DNA of 64,000 nucleotides from Anthopleura xanthogrammica (GCA_964019055.1 OZ025219.1:9304388-9368387); one strand, 5' to 3'; shown: positions 51,100 to 63,389, counted from the stretch's first letter. Notes: generated by a model not told the origin, from the letters alone. Program-made: numbers and translations.

Positions 51100-51355
51100 A
51101 AGGGTGGTGTAGTGGTAGTACACTTGACTCTTACCTATTGGATTTGATTGCTGGATTTGGCATCATATGTGAGTAAAGTCTGTTAGGTCTATCCCTATAG
51201 CCCCTCTGCAGACCTCCTTAAGGTCGGTCTAGGAGGGTAGTCTTTCCCTTGATTCGAGAGTTTTTCTCCAGGTTCTCAGATTTCCCTCCCTCCACAAATC
51301 CTATAACACGCTAAATTCTGTATTGCATTAACAAAGATAATATAAAAGAATTAGC
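51100..51355 (+). mobile_element. tRNA-derived SINE (U3)
   Basis: Copy of 13820-14075 with several substitutions. Confidence 0.65.
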
Positions 51356-52212
51356 ATCAAGTTTCAAGAACTGCCTTTAAATTTTGGCATCTTGTAAAGT
51401 GCATTTGTCAGGCAAGTTTATTCTTTACAATAGCAGGAAGGCGTACATATTTTTAGAGCATGCGCAGACGTTATTTAATCTCGTCCCCAGATTCTGCGTT
51501 TCTCCTGGTAAGCACCGAAAACGCAGGTTCACTTTTCTGTTTTAAAGGTATTTAAAGTTACACTGCTTCTTGAGTGGTCGAGAGGGAAGTCGAAACACGG
51601 ATTGACAAACGTGTGCAACTTATTTAACAATTTTTTTTGAATCAAAATTACAAATTGAACAGACTGAATAAACCTTGATTCCAGTCAGATAGGAAGTCGT
51701 CGAACTTCCAGTCCTTAATTGAACCAAGTCAGATTAACATTACATCATCAAACTATCAATCATTAAGCCTATTGTTTTTCCTATAACTTACTGCAACAAA
51801 AATACACTCGTATTATTTCAAAAAGCTTATATGAGATTTTCGTACTTTTTTCTCATTTAAGGAAAAAAGTGTTTCTTCAGGCAGTGTTTTCGATTATTCC
51901 TTTTCCTTAATTTCCAATTTTCCAAGTTTCAAAAGTATTAAAAAAACCTACAATTACTATAATTGTATTATCGTATCACTCACGCTTACTTTAGTAGAAT
52001 ACTGTAAAAAGCGGTAAATTTTGTAAAGTTCAACCAAGATGGCGGCTATGACGTCATCAGTATGAAAACCAGCAATAGGATAGGAATCACGCGTCTTAAT
52101 TCACTACAGAACAACAATCTTGTAAATATATACCTAGCCTTTTTCAAAGGTTTTTAGCGAGTCATCGCTTTTGTTTCCCGAAAAAAACGGATGCCTCAGT
52201 TTTAAGCCTGAA

Positions 52213-53571
52213 TTATTCGCAGCTACAATCTTCGGTTTCACCACAGAAAGAACAGACTGCAATTGCGCCTGCAGCATATATACCAGCGGATTTTATAGCA
52301 GGCATGGACGTATCAAGAACGAACTGACGTGTAGGCACAGGCATCCCATGAATACGATCAGTGGGCACATCTCCCATCAGCTCGCCAAACTGCACGCAAT
52401 TGTCGCATCTCTTTACAGCTGTGATATTCCCATTATGAGACGTAACGCTAGTCGTGCGTACATTAGACTCAACCCCATGGGTACCAAGCTTATCAAAAGC
52501 CTGGTGTTCAGCACATGCACGTGGAGCGCGATTGCCAACTTTTGGTTCAATATCCATATTCATCTCATTTGCTGTTTGTTCAAGGATTCCTGCCTCTCTC
52601 GAGAATTCACCGACATGCCCCTTCTTAGCATTTGTTTTACTAGTATACCCACTCTTTTTACCTTTCGAGGCATACTCGTTCATCCTGATGTCTTGTCTGC
52701 ATCGTCTGTTTGTCCCGTAAGCTTTTTCTCCCGTTTCGAGATTTTTTGCTTTCGTACAAACGTGTTTATCTCCCTTAACATCCTTTGTTACTTCTTGTAA
52801 CTTCTTGGCAGTGTCAACCACATCCTTAGCGCCTTCTTTTCCTACTCTTTTTTCCAACGCTTTCCTTTGCTTTGAAGCTTTGTTCAGTGCCTTGCTGGTC
52901 TTCGCCGCAGCAGAGCCGGCAAGAAAGTCCCCGGTAACGGAGTATCCTACGTTTATTGCAGAGTCAATAACACCATAACCATCATTCTTCTTATCAGATT
53001 CAATTGCCTGGTCGATGGACGCAATAACTCCATATGGACGATTTTCGTTTTTTACATTACTTTCAATAAAAGATACTGTGCCATCGTAAGCAACACCACT
53101 CGAAGCGCCGGCTAATCCACCTAAGACTACTCCTCCTCCAACTCCACCAGTTAGAGCTCCAGCCCCGACCACAGCTAATGTGCGACTGGCACCTTTCATG
53201 CAATCATGACCGTGTTCCGTATCCCCAGCTATGTAATGACCAACACCCTTTACGTGCCCGACAACTGGAGTGCTGTCAATGACTTGCTCAGTCGATTTAC
53301 CCATCTTTTTCAGGACTCTCCACGCTTCATCCTCGTCGCCAGCAATACTATGAACGGTTGCACGTACTGGAGCAGCGATTAAATTTCTCTCGGAATATTC
53401 CACCCAAGAATTCCCAGCATTCTTTACGAACTTTTTGGCAGCGTCTTTAGCATCTTGTTCGTCTAGTATCTCTCCTACAAGAGCACAAGAACCAGCTGCA
53501 ACCAATTTCACACTGCTATCAATAACAGTAAGGGTTTCTCCGACCACTGGGATTGATTGTGCGGCACCCAT
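52213..53571 (-). CDS. Deaminase-like protein with MGAAQS leader (U3)
   Basis: 452 residues, same zinc signature and leader as U1 and U2. Two substitutions in the mature frame: residue 13 is Thr (Val in U1/U2; Thr also in the decayed paralogue) and residue 202 is Ile (Leu). The sequence just upstream of the acceptor also resembles the paralogue more, which points to gene conversion at the leader. Coding exon edge 53573; presumed 5' exon donor edge 56496. Confidence 0.8.
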   Translation of the reverse strand: MGAAQSIPVVGETLTVIDSSVKLVAAGSCALVGEILDEQDAKDAAKKFVKNAGNSWVEYSERNLIAAPVRATVHSIAGDEDEAWRVLKKMGKSTEQVIDSTPVVGHVKGVGHYIAGDTEHGHDCMKGASRTLAVVGAGALTGGVGGGVVLGGLAGASSGVAYDGTVSFIESNVKNENRPYGVIASIDQAIESDKKNDGYGVIDSAINVGYSVTGDFLAGSAAAKTSKALNKASKQRKALEKRVGKEGAKDVVDTAKKLQEVTKDVKGDKHVCTKAKNLETGEKAYGTNRRCRQDIRMNEYASKGKKSGYTSKTNAKKGHVGEFSREAGILEQTANEMNMDIEPKVGNRAPRACAEHQAFDKLGTHGVESNVRTTSVTSHNGNITAVKRCDNCVQFGELMGDVPTDRIHGMPVPTRQFVLDTSMPAIKSAGIYAAGAIAVCSFCGETEDCSCE

Positions 53572-54053
53572 TCCTGCAAACCAAGAAGTGAAACATTTGG
53601 ACACTTTCAGTAAACTATGAAACACTCAACAAAACATAGAAACCACCATAAAATAATGGTTTTTAGTTATACCCATGTCATTTAACAAATTATGCACTGG
53701 TCGATGATTGAAACCGACGCCCCCTCCCCCGGGAAAGGGCCGACGAATTAACGCGGCGAGACCGGGATTTAACGTGCATTGAACAGCGTGAGAGACGGGG
53801 AATTCAACACCTACTTAACGTTAGATCTAAGGTAAGCTTTGAAATATGTAGTGCATTCTCATTCTGTTTTGTAAGAAACTAAATGGTCAAAATCAGAATC
53901 TCGTTAATACTAGCTTGGTACATGACCGGGGTTTTAAGAGAAATCTTTCTCTGGGGACCGTGAGAAATTGCTAAGTTTAACATTTAACACTACGTCCCGG
54001 GGTTCTGGTAGGGTGGAGTGGGTTTTTTAATATTTATGTCGTAGAGTAGAGCG

Positions 54054-54136
54054 GATATCATTCTCGTTCCCGAATCCTGCGCTATTGGCATCAATAGCAA
54101 TAGCGCAGGCTCTGGAAACGAGAATGAGCAGATATC
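54054..54136. repeat. Hairpin with GATATC ends (U3)
   Basis: Copy of 16776-16858. Confidence 0.7.
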
Positions 54137-54641
54137 TATATATTCTAACTCCCATACGTGCCCTTATATAATTATTGCCCCCGAAACCCGAGGAGGCATG
54201 ACAGGAGGCATATATTGGAGTCCCCGCGTATGTATGTAAGTATATATGTGACCAGGAAAAATCTCGATGTCACAGTTTTTTACGACCGCGAAGGACCGCT
54301 GGGATTGTAACCTGAGCTGAGTGGCTTCAATAAATGCAGGCTCAATGAGTTTTGATTGGTTCGGAGATCTAAATCATAACAACTTTAAAGTTAATGATTG
54401 ACAAGTCTAGTTCGTATCTCAAGCAAGTCAAGCACAATAATGATTCCAGCCCGAGATTCGAGCACGTATTCGTCATCTGTTCCGTTGGTTTGTTCAGGAT
54501 TTTTTTGGGATTAGACCACATCGCTCGAGCATTTATGCACAGGTTTGATGATATTTGCAGATTAAAGAAACGTTTGAGCTCAGTAGCGTGTTTAAATATT
54601 TCGGTATATGTAGATTCGAATTTTCAGACGGCCAGGGTTTT

Positions 54642-55497
54642 CTAGCCTCCTGCGCAGCCGCTGTGAGGCGCTTCCGGTTCCCGTCATTCCCCCACTAGCG
54701 TCTGCTCCAACTGGAACAACATTCCTTTCTATGAATTTGACCAATCAGAGAGAGCCCCACAAAAGCTTGTGGGTACGACCTTGACCTTGGCCGTCTTTCC
54801 CTAGAGAATGAACGTATGGATGACTATTATAGCAAGTAAGCCAGGATTTTTGTATAAATAAGTTCAAAATTCATCAGAAAAAAGTCATTGATGCCGTACT
54901 AAAATAAAGACGTTTTTGAGGGCGTTTTTGTGAATCTTTCCTACTTGATGATATTGATTATCCTCGTCATTGAAATACTAATCACGCTCGTTTAAAAGTA
55001 TTAAAATTACTGAGCTACAATGTACAAGTAAATAAACCCTACGGGCTGTCTCTCTTCTACTATTCCTCGGTCCATCACAATATAATGTAGGACTAAATGT
55101 TAATATATTTGAACTTTTCACGAGTACTTTTATGAATACTAAACACACCGCATTCCGAGAAATCTACTCTCGTTTACAGAGTTTAAATCACTAATTCCTT
55201 CGGTTACAGTTAAACCACTAAACCAGTGAAATATAGATATTAGACTAATACACTTTAGTAGACCCTAATTTCATTGTATATTTGACAATCTAGCAATCAT
55301 TATCTCACAGGTTTAGCAACTTCACTAACACTATAAACAGCAACGGCTACTCAAAATAGAAAATTTGCATATTACCTAGCGATTTGATTGGCTAATAGAA
55401 AACAATGTAGAAAGGAATGTTGTTCCAGTTGGAGCAGACGCTAGTGGGGGAATGACGGGAACCGGAAGCGCCTCACAGCGGCTGCGCAGGAGGCTAG
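54642..55497. mobile_element. 856-base TIR transposon (U3)
   Basis: Copy of 17364-18219 with perfect 89-base arms. Confidence 0.9.
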
Positions 55498-56212
55498 GGT
55501 TTTCGGGTATTTTGGTATCAGGGCATTTTCAACCCCGGTTCTAAAGAGATTTGCTCCAGTACTAAATGATCAGTGATTTAGAGAATGAAGACAAGTTGAA
55601 CTACATTTGTAAACGAATTTGTGTAGAAAATTTGCAAATTTGGTCGTTGAAGGGAACAGTCAAGTAGTTCATTTCTTTTCCTTGGACTGCTGTAGTCAGA
55701 ACGTCAAAAGGTCAAAATGAGGAGTAACCGCGTTACACGCGCACGCGTAACGCAACGCCTTTTGTCAGCGTGAAAATCGTAACTTTTCAACTTTCCGAGA
55801 AAGTTGCATTTTTATTTTATTTTAAAGAAATTTTTTGATCTGCCATACATCCTCTCTATATATATTCAGAACCATAGCTTGGGCTACCTGTGTTTTTATG
55901 CATGGTTTATTAAAGTTTAATAAAATTCCCATCCCTTAACAGTATCTTTCAGTTAGTAAATCACAGCGGGGGCATCTTAGTGTTAACTATAACCAGATAA
56001 CTAGTATACTATACACAGGAACTTTGTTTGTTTGGGCTGCCTGTGGAGAGTCACATGAGTCACTTTTCCGGCTTTAGAAAACGAAACTGTTGCAGTACCT
56101 TCACACACGAACCGTTTTTGGCTATAAATAGATGCTAATCAAAGTCTTCTATCTCCTGCGTGATTTGTAAATAAGACCAAAATACTGATGGAAACGTAAC
56201 TTTTGTATTATG

Positions 56213-56646
56213 AATTAGCAGGAATAGCGGTAGAATTAGAGCCGTGAAGACAGTAAACCCGAGCAGACATGTTGGAACTAAAAAAATAGCGTGAAACCAA
56301 AGAGAATGTTCTCTCGTATGAAATAAAAGATTTGTAACAGTAGGACTTTTGACGAGAAAATCGTCCAACATCGAGTGAAATTCTTAGACGGAAATTACAT
56401 GATAACGAAGTGAAAAACCACATTGACTATTGAGCCGTACAGAGTTAAATTTAAACAGAAAACTTATGAATTGCGGAAATTTATAGCAACCTTACCTAAA
56501 TGATCCAGACAAGATGAAGAAAAATGGCTTTTCAGCAAAACGGATACAACAACGATTAACAGAGCTGAACTACGGAAATACGCAGTTCGAAAGAATCGGC
56601 TTTGAAATGATACCTGCAGTCAGCCCATCCCTTTTCCAAGAAAAAA
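56213..56646 (-). promoter_or_regulatory. Promoter/5'-exon module B, truncated (U3 end)
   Basis: Copy of 18935-19380. It keeps the donor (exon edge 56496) but loses the outer ~150 bases (the block with GGAAGCCCAAGCGC and TTGCAAATTCGTC) where the tandem array ends. If those bases hold the promoter, the U3 gene may be differently expressed. Confidence 0.45.
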
Positions 56647-57058
<412 letters not shown>

Positions 57059-57549
57059 GGATAAATAAATAAATAAGTATATAACAATAAAAGATAACAA
57101 TATATAGTAAGCTAACTTATAATTAAATAGAGGCTCTAGCTAGGCCACGTTTGCTGCTGTAGACGCTTCTCTAAGAGTGATGTCTAAGGAGTTCCAGACA
57201 TTGGCAGTTAATGGTAGACCAATTTACACCGGTACAAGACAGAAGGTCAAAATTTTGCCAAGTTTAGACATTGACACAAAAACATTTACAACAGTCTTGC
57301 CTGACTGTCTACACTTTGTAAAACTACATTGTACAAGCTCGATGGAAAAAAATGTATTTCGGGGAAACTATATCAATGAAATTCTGGGTAAATATGAAAA
57401 CACGAAATTCTTATGACTTTTTTCAATTTGGAGGTTTGAAAAAAATCCAACCCCCCCCCCCCCCCCCCCAATCTTTTAAGCCCGTGCTTAACTGGCTTAC
57501 AGTCAGGTACGCCCCTACACAGGAACCAGAGGAAATTTTAGTCCCCGGG
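57059..57549. other. No gene supported
   Basis: A 79-codon plus-strand frame (57177-57416) with non-repetitive composition is present. I recognise no family and see no splice context. A 19-C run lies at 57451-57469. Confidence 0.4.
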
Positions 57550-58210
57550 GAGAGTCACATGAGAGTCACACTTTTCCGGCTTTAGAAAACGAAATGGTTG
57601 CCGTACCTTCAAGGAAAACACGAACAGTTTTTGGCTATAAATGGGCGCTAATCGATATTAAGTCTTCTATCTCCTGCGTGATTTGCAAATAAGACCTGAA
57701 ATACTGGAAGCGGAACTTTTGTGTTAAGAATTAGCAGGAATAGCGGTAGAATTTAGAGCCGTACGTGAAGACAGTAAACCCGAGCAGACTGAAAAAATAG
57801 TTTGAAACCAGAGAGCAGGTTCTCTTGTATGAAATAAAAAAAATTGTAACATATTAGGACTTTTGACGAGAAAATCGTCCAACATCGAGTGAAATTCTTC
57901 AGACGGAAATGACACGATAACAAAGTGAAAAACCAGAATTACAGGAAATTTACATAGAAATCTTATCAATTTAGGAGATTTATAGCAACCTTACCCGAAG
58001 GATCCAGATAAGATGAAGTAAACTGGCGTTTCTAGCAAACGTTTTTAGTAGCAACGATTAACACAGCTGAACTACGCAGTTTTGAAGAATTTCTTTGAAA
58101 AGATCAGCCCATCTCAGCTTACACTTTTTCCAAGAAAAAAAACTTGCCTTGTATTGTCCCAAGCAAGTCTCTTCCTTTTAATCCATACTACAGGAAGCCC
58201 AAGTGCTTAA

Positions 58211-58531
58211 GGGATAAGGTCAAAACTATTGTCATCTTACGGTACCCGATTCAGGGGGAAGGGGTAGGGTTACCCTGTACCCACCACCTCAGGAAGCGAA
58301 ATCCTGGATTTTGTCCTCAAATATTTCCAAAACTAAAATTCAAATCACATAAATGAATGTACTCTATGTTTACATGTATGCTTAACAACGTATTTGTGGA
58401 TAGAAATAGTCACTACGGACACCCAGTATCGAGCATTTCAACAGGTCTCTGAGGGGGGAGGGGGTAGGGGGAGGGGGGAGGGGGTAATATAATCGGGTCC
58501 CTATTTTGGACAATTGTTTTGACCTTGTCCC
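58211..58531. mobile_element. MITE inserted in the extra module
   Basis: Ends read inward GGGATAAGGTCAAAACTATT and GGGACAAGGTCAAAACAATT, followed by matching ACCCGATT blocks. TTAA precedes the left end (58207-58210) but the right flank is AAAT, so a piggyBac-like TTAA target is only a guess. It contains a G-rich tract at 58452-58485. Confidence 0.65.
58452..58485 (+). other. G-quadruplex-like tract
   Basis: At least five runs of four or more G separated by single A or T/A bases. Confidence 0.7.
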
Positions 58532-58949
58532 AAATGCCCAATCATAGCAATTTTCTACCGAACGGACAGATAAAAGCCGTGGCTGCAAATTTGTCTTTTG
58601 TAACATCAGTTATGTTTCCAGAAAGTTTAAAATTATCATAAACTGTACTCCTCGTTCTGTTTTAATTTGGCCGGACATTTTTGACATATCATGTGTGACC
58701 ACACCCTCTTCAGGGGCGGATCCACCCTCAAATAAATACAAGTACAAAAAAGTCAGATCAGGATTATTGATGACGTCACCATATGGTAACTTTTTTTCAT
58801 TTTGGACACCCCTCCCCCCTCGCACATTTCTTGATCCTCACCTGCTCTTTGTGCAACACAACAGAACTTGACAGTTATTACAAAAAGACCGTTTTAATTT
58901 ACAAAGTTTTGGGATCACAATATTTGCATTTACATGTAAACCCACCTTC

Positions 58950-59285
58950 CTAAAGCAACAAAATCGTGCAACATGTCGTGCAACTTGTCGTGCAACTTGT
59001 CGTGCAACTTGTCGTGCAACATGTCGTGCAACTTGTCGTGCAACATGTCGTGCAACTTGTCGTGCAACTTGTCGCGCACAAAATCGATGTTGTAAGTTGT
59101 GGCTGCTTGTTGCAAAAAGTAGAAAGTGCTTCTACTTTTTGCAACAATTTTTGCATCTTGCAACATTGATTTTTGATGCGTGACAAGTTGCGTACTTGGG
59201 TCAACGGTCAACATCGCTCTGCAACTTGCAACGCAACAATGTTGCACGACAAGTTCGTTCCACGATTTTGCTGCTCGTTTTACCA
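58950..59285. mobile_element. Palindromic element with internal 12-base minisatellite
   Basis: The left end GCAACAAAATCGTGCAAC and the right end (reverse complement GCAGCAAAATCGTGGAAC) form an inverted pair. The left arm has expanded into about nine copies of TCGTGCAACTTG/TCGTGCAACATG (58964-59075). A second perfect hairpin, TTGCAAAAAGTAGAAA with TTCTACTTTTTGCAA, sits at about 59109-59143. The KLHDMLHD-type frame on the minus strand is a by-product of the 12-base period. Confidence 0.7.
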
Positions 59286-60460
59286 CACCTTAATTAACCA
59301 GATTTAACCAATCCTGATTAACTCATTAATACATTTCCCCTAATTTTCAACTTGTCATTCCTTTTTAAATCTCTAATATAACTATCCGAATTATCTTGAA
59401 TCATACGATTTCGTCTTATTAATTAATTGTCTTTTTATACCTCTAACATTCGTTATTTATCGCGGGGGGAGGGGTTGGGAGCGGGGAGAAAATGGGGGGC
59501 CTTCAAAATTTAGTGAGGCTCGATTTTCCGTAGAATATTCATGTGTTCCAGGGAATGTCTGTGGAATTTCAAAGCGTTTGTATTGTTGCTCTAGGGTATT
59601 CTTTACTTTACTGTTGGTATTTGGGAATATTTTGACGCTAAAATGAGGCTAACCCTGAGTAAATGAGTCTGTAGGCATGGAACACGGAGGATTTTACCAA
59701 CTCGAAAAAGGTCTATTGATGAGCTATATGTAGGAGAGCCTTCAAAATGTTGTAATATTAAACTGAGGTCCCAAGAAATCGGGTATACTAATGAAAGACT
59801 GGAAGAAAAAATGCATTTTTGCTATTTTCTAGTTTGAGTGTGTGGATAGGAAGGGAGAAGGGGAGGATGTTGCACTTTGTTGCTTTCATACATATCACAA
59901 CATAGCTATGTAGCATAGCAGTGTAGGATTTACAGAAAATTTTGTAGTGAAATGTTTTGACTTTGAGGAAAGGGAAGGTCATGAATTCAAGAATTATAAA
60001 AACTTTTTTTCAAAAGCACAAGTTATCAACTTTCTGGTTCAATTCTGAGAAAAATGTGTCTAAAGTTAAAAATATATGTGCACACGAAAGTCAATTTCAA
60101 GTTGTCTGAGTAGGAAAAATAGGATTTATCAATTCAATTGGTGATTAATTAATATTAGTATCATCACCCAGGTGATTATAGTAAATCACATATATGGGAT
60201 TGTTTGCACTTCATTTGTTGATATGAACCTCTTTCAAAAATAGCGAAAAACATCTAAATTTTTCAATAAATCAATGTTTTCAAATAATCACCTGTGTAAT
60301 GATACAAAAACAATTATTCACTGCAGTCTCGTTGGTGAATCGGCTTACCAATAATCACATCAACTTCGGTAAATATCATTGTTATTAATAATTGTCAAGT
60401 AGGGAAAATGTTCAGATTCATCAATTCAATTAATGATTAATTAATATCATTAATGCCATC
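59286..60460. other. Single-copy AT-rich DNA, no gene seen
   Basis: Contains a ~55-base direct repeat (about 60108-60165 and 60400-60460, both with ATCAATTCAATT then GATTAATTAATAT). The end nearest 60460 is the 3' side of the SNARE gene. Confidence 0.5.
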
Positions 60461-63389
60461 TTATAACTTGCCGAGAGCTCCAAGTATGATCAAGACTATT
60501 ACTGTTATCAGGAGTAACACAAGGAATATGAGTATAAGACACATGCGAGTATTCTGCCACCACATTTTTTGTTTTAGATGCTTTGAATGTCTTTGGAAAG
60601 TTTGAGCCTAAACAATAAGAATTACAGTGAGTATTTTAACCACAGGAAGACCAAATCATGACAAATTATACCAAATTATGTCTCAGGATGGATTCCTGAA
60701 CTCAGTATCACATGTGAGTAGTGTTTATTGCATCTCTCCCTTGGTTCAAGGGCTCCCTCTGCAAAACCCAAGTAGCTTGATTACAATTCAATCTGAGAGT
60801 TAGCCATGCCCTGACTTAGATCAGCCCAGAGGTTGTTACATGGTTCTATCTGTTAGTTAGCCATGCCCTGACTTAGATCAGCCCAGAGGTTGTTACATGG
60901 TTTGATCTGTGAGTTAGCCGTGCCCTGACTTAGATCAGCCCAGAGGTTGTTTCAGGGTTCGATCTGTGAGTTAGCCGTGCCCTGACTTAGATCAGCCCAG
61001 AGGTTGTTTCAGGGTTTGATCTGTGAGTTAGCCATGCCCTGACTTAAATCAGCCCAGAGGTTGTTACATGGTTCGATCTGTGAGTTAGCCATGCCCTGAC
61101 TTAGATCAGCCCAGAGGTTGTTACATGGTTCTATCTGTGAGTTAGCCATGACCTGATTTAGATGATCAGCCCAGAGGTTGTTTCAGGGTTCGATAAAACC
61201 GATTTTTGAATGACATTTGGTTTGTTTACAGGCAGCCCAGTAATTGATAAAAGTCTAAATAAACCACTGGGATACCGAACCTCATTACCAGGGCCCACTC
61301 TCCAAGGCCTGGGCCCTTGGAACAAGGTTGAGAATACCGCATGAAATAATAAAGAAGTCGATGAAACTTACACTACTATCAAGGTTTTCTGCTTTGTCCA
61401 TCAAAATGTCAATTTTCTCTCCCCTCTCCAGCACTTTTTCTGGAGATGAAGAAGTTAAAAAAACTATTAATTAAAGTAAATTATTGAACTGGAAATGGTT
61501 GTTAAAGTCTAGGTTTTATTTGCCAAGCCTCTCCCCCTCATAAAGACTCAGTCACCCCCTCCCTCTGCCTAACTTACTTACTGCGATTCTCAATATTCTG
61601 CGAACTCAGACATTTCAACAGCTTGTTGTGAAATTGGTTTTTCGCTGCCGTCAATCAAAACTAATCAGTCGGTACCTTTTATATTTTTGACTGGCGGCAG
61701 TGAAAAACTTTTAGCAAGAACAATTACAGCATGATATGCAAAAGTACAACCACTTTTATTATATTAGCATACTTCTATGCACAGCTTTTGGTGCCAAAGG
61801 AGCTTTTATATGACTTATTTGTTAAAACCAGACAGCTTTGCATTAAATGTTTATGGTTTAACATACAAAAGCTGTTGCATAGAAGTATGCAAATACATTA
61901 AATGTGGTCATACTTTTGTGTGTTGTACTGTAAAAACCATGCATGTTCTTAAAAGCAAAATTTTATGTTTCTGAGACAAGGTTACACATTTTTACAGTGG
62001 GTTGAATTGCTTGTGATGCGAGAGACTAGCACTTTACACTTGTTCCTGGATATGAGGACACCCACTTTCCAAAATGCTACACCATCCCTAGCAAATATTC
62101 ATTAAATCACTACGTGATAGGAAAATAAACAAATAATGGTAATTGAACTGAGTGGAGTGCAATTTGGTCTGAAATCAAATGAGTGATTACAAAATTGCAC
62201 GACTGCGTAGTGGGTTTGATTTCAGACCAAAATTGCATGACACAAAGTTCAATTACCACTTAATTATATCCATTTTGAAATCACTACTGTAGGAATTTGA
62301 AATTTAAATCCATTTCTTTCAATTCCATTTATTTTCACCTAGAAAATCTCCTTCAAAAATTTTTTCTCATGCTTTGAATTGGCTTTCATTTTCTGTCATC
62401 TGATTGGTCAAATTTTATGTTTTCTGCAATTTCATTGGCTTTTCAAAACAGTGCAATTTAAAACTCAAAATGGTGCGATTCATGAATAAATCGCACTGCT
62501 GAGAACCAATCAGATTGCAGGATTTGCTTGTGATTTCAAAATGGATATAATTAAGGATGAAATGATGTAATTAACAAAAATCTTACCTATGTTTTTCGTC
62601 ATGACATCCTTTACATCATCAACTTCTCTTTTTACTTTACTAAGATTGTCGTTACCATAATTGCCTGGCTCCGAGAACAATGTCTGTGAAATTTCACAAA
62701 ATTTAGTGTAAGAAAAATTGGAAAATTTGCAGCACAAGTGAAAGTTTCCATGATAAGTTTCCTCCTGACCAAGATAATTCACATTGAACAGTATATAAAT
62801 AGCTTTATTTTTTCTGGTCAGTGTTCTAAAAATCATGCGTTCTGATTGGCTGTTTGAGTGGGCCTTGTTGGCCTAACAGCCTTGGTCAGTATATTCAAGA
62901 CTTCTGGCACCGTTTTTCTCTATCGGGACCTCCTGGCCAGTAGATAACATATAATATATGAACATTATTACCATTTGTGAGGCAAGAACTTGTGCAAAAT
63001 CCCTCTTGAATTCAAAGGCATGAGCATTTCTTGCTCTTTGTTTCAGACTTGAGTTGCAAAATCTTCTTTTTATCTAGAAACACAACAGGAAGATTGAACA
63101 CTCACTGCGTGGTAGTGATAGGAGGGTGGATGGATGGATGGATGGATGAATGGATGAATACATGAATGGATGGATAGATGAATGGATGAATGGATGAATG
63201 GATGAATGGATGAATGGATGGATGGGATAGGAAAGGATGTTTGTTCTTGATACACTTACACCTCCAGTTTGATATTTCATTTTTCTTCTTACCTCTTCCA
63301 AAAATGCATAAGGCTGACTTTTCCCAAACTCCTTATCGGCCATGCAGAGAAATATCAACCCATCGTCCACTATCACATGAAACTGGTAA
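60461..63389 (-). CDS. Longin-type R-SNARE (VAMP7-like), five 3' exons, 5' end outside window
   Basis: Vesicle SNARE that pairs with Q-SNAREs for membrane fusion in endosomal or secretory traffic. Exons on the minus strand, all with GT/AG edges and compatible phases: 63293-63389 (longin domain, VIVDDGLIFLCMADKEFG), 62972-63073 (rest of longin, starts IKRRF), 62587-62683 (start of SNARE motif, VKREVDDVKDVMTKNI), 61372-61439 (SNARE core with zero-layer Arg in VLERGEKIDILMDKAENL), 60461-60607 (AQTFQRHSKHLKQKMWWQNTRM region, then a ~23-residue tail anchor and stop). The juxtamembrane WW is more like VAMP2/8 or plant VAMP72 than mammalian VAMP7. First exon(s) lie beyond 64000 or were not recognised. 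Confidence 0.88.
60676..60780 (+). repeat. SINE fragment in SNARE intron
   Basis: GGATTCCTGAACTCAGTATCACATGTGAGTAGTG resembles the box-B end of the SINE head and the start of the body at 13850-13890; diverged. Confidence 0.4.
60791..61195. repeat. 57-base minisatellite, seven copies, in SNARE intron
   Basis: Unit contains GTTAGCCATGCCCTGACTTA and CAGCCCAGAGGTTGTT. Six copies have a 57-base period and the last has a 3-base insertion. Copies alternate between TTACATGG and TTTCAGGG variants. Confidence 0.95.
61601..61700. repeat. Short hairpin in SNARE intron
   Basis: TTTTCGCTGCCGTCAATCAA near 61640 pairs with TTGACTGGCGGCAGTGAAAA near 61690. Confidence 0.6.
61738..61920. mobile_element. Hairpin MITE in SNARE intron
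   Basis: Arms of about 52 bases (61738-61790 and 61866-61920), sharing GCATACTTCTATGCA and CAAAAGTA...CTTTTG ends, with few mismatches. Confidence 0.7.
62130..62555. mobile_element. Nested inverted-repeat elements in SNARE intron
   Basis: Inner pair GTAATTGAACTGAG...TTTGGTCTGAAATCAA (about 62140-62185) with its complement at 62208-62254. Outer pair ATTATATCCATTTTGAAATCAC (about 62263-62285) with its complement at 62528-62553. The right edge stops about 30 bases before exon 62587. Confidence 0.6.
63121..63231. repeat. (GGAT)n/(GAAT) microsatellite in SNARE intron
   Basis: Tetranucleotide array with GGAT and GAAT variants between exons 62972-63073 and 63293-63389. The HPSIHPFIH-type frame across it is not a gene. 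Confidence 0.9.

Larger units (their letters stand above)
57550..58700 (-). promoter_or_regulatory. Diverged extra promoter/5'-exon module, split by a MITE
   Basis: 57550-58200 resembles 18760-19440 and 12830-13270, including the donor GTAAGGTTG (exon edge 57995) and ACTACAGGAAGCCCAAG. 58535-58700 resumes with the block matching 13330-13490 (GACATTTTTGACAT, CATGTGTGACC). It points toward the tandem array but has no coding exon of its own nearby, so it may be a relic or an alternative start for the U3 gene. Confidence 0.5.

Noticed and set aside
57177..57416. 79-codon plus-strand frame as a gene
   Set aside because: Unbiased composition but no recognised family, no splice context and no second copy; left as unsupported.
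58930..59286. KLHDMLHD repeat protein
   Set aside because: By-product of a 12-base minisatellite in a palindromic element; no start context or family.
60791..61195. CRISPR-like array
   Set aside because: The whole 57-base unit repeats with no unique spacers, and the context is an animal intron.
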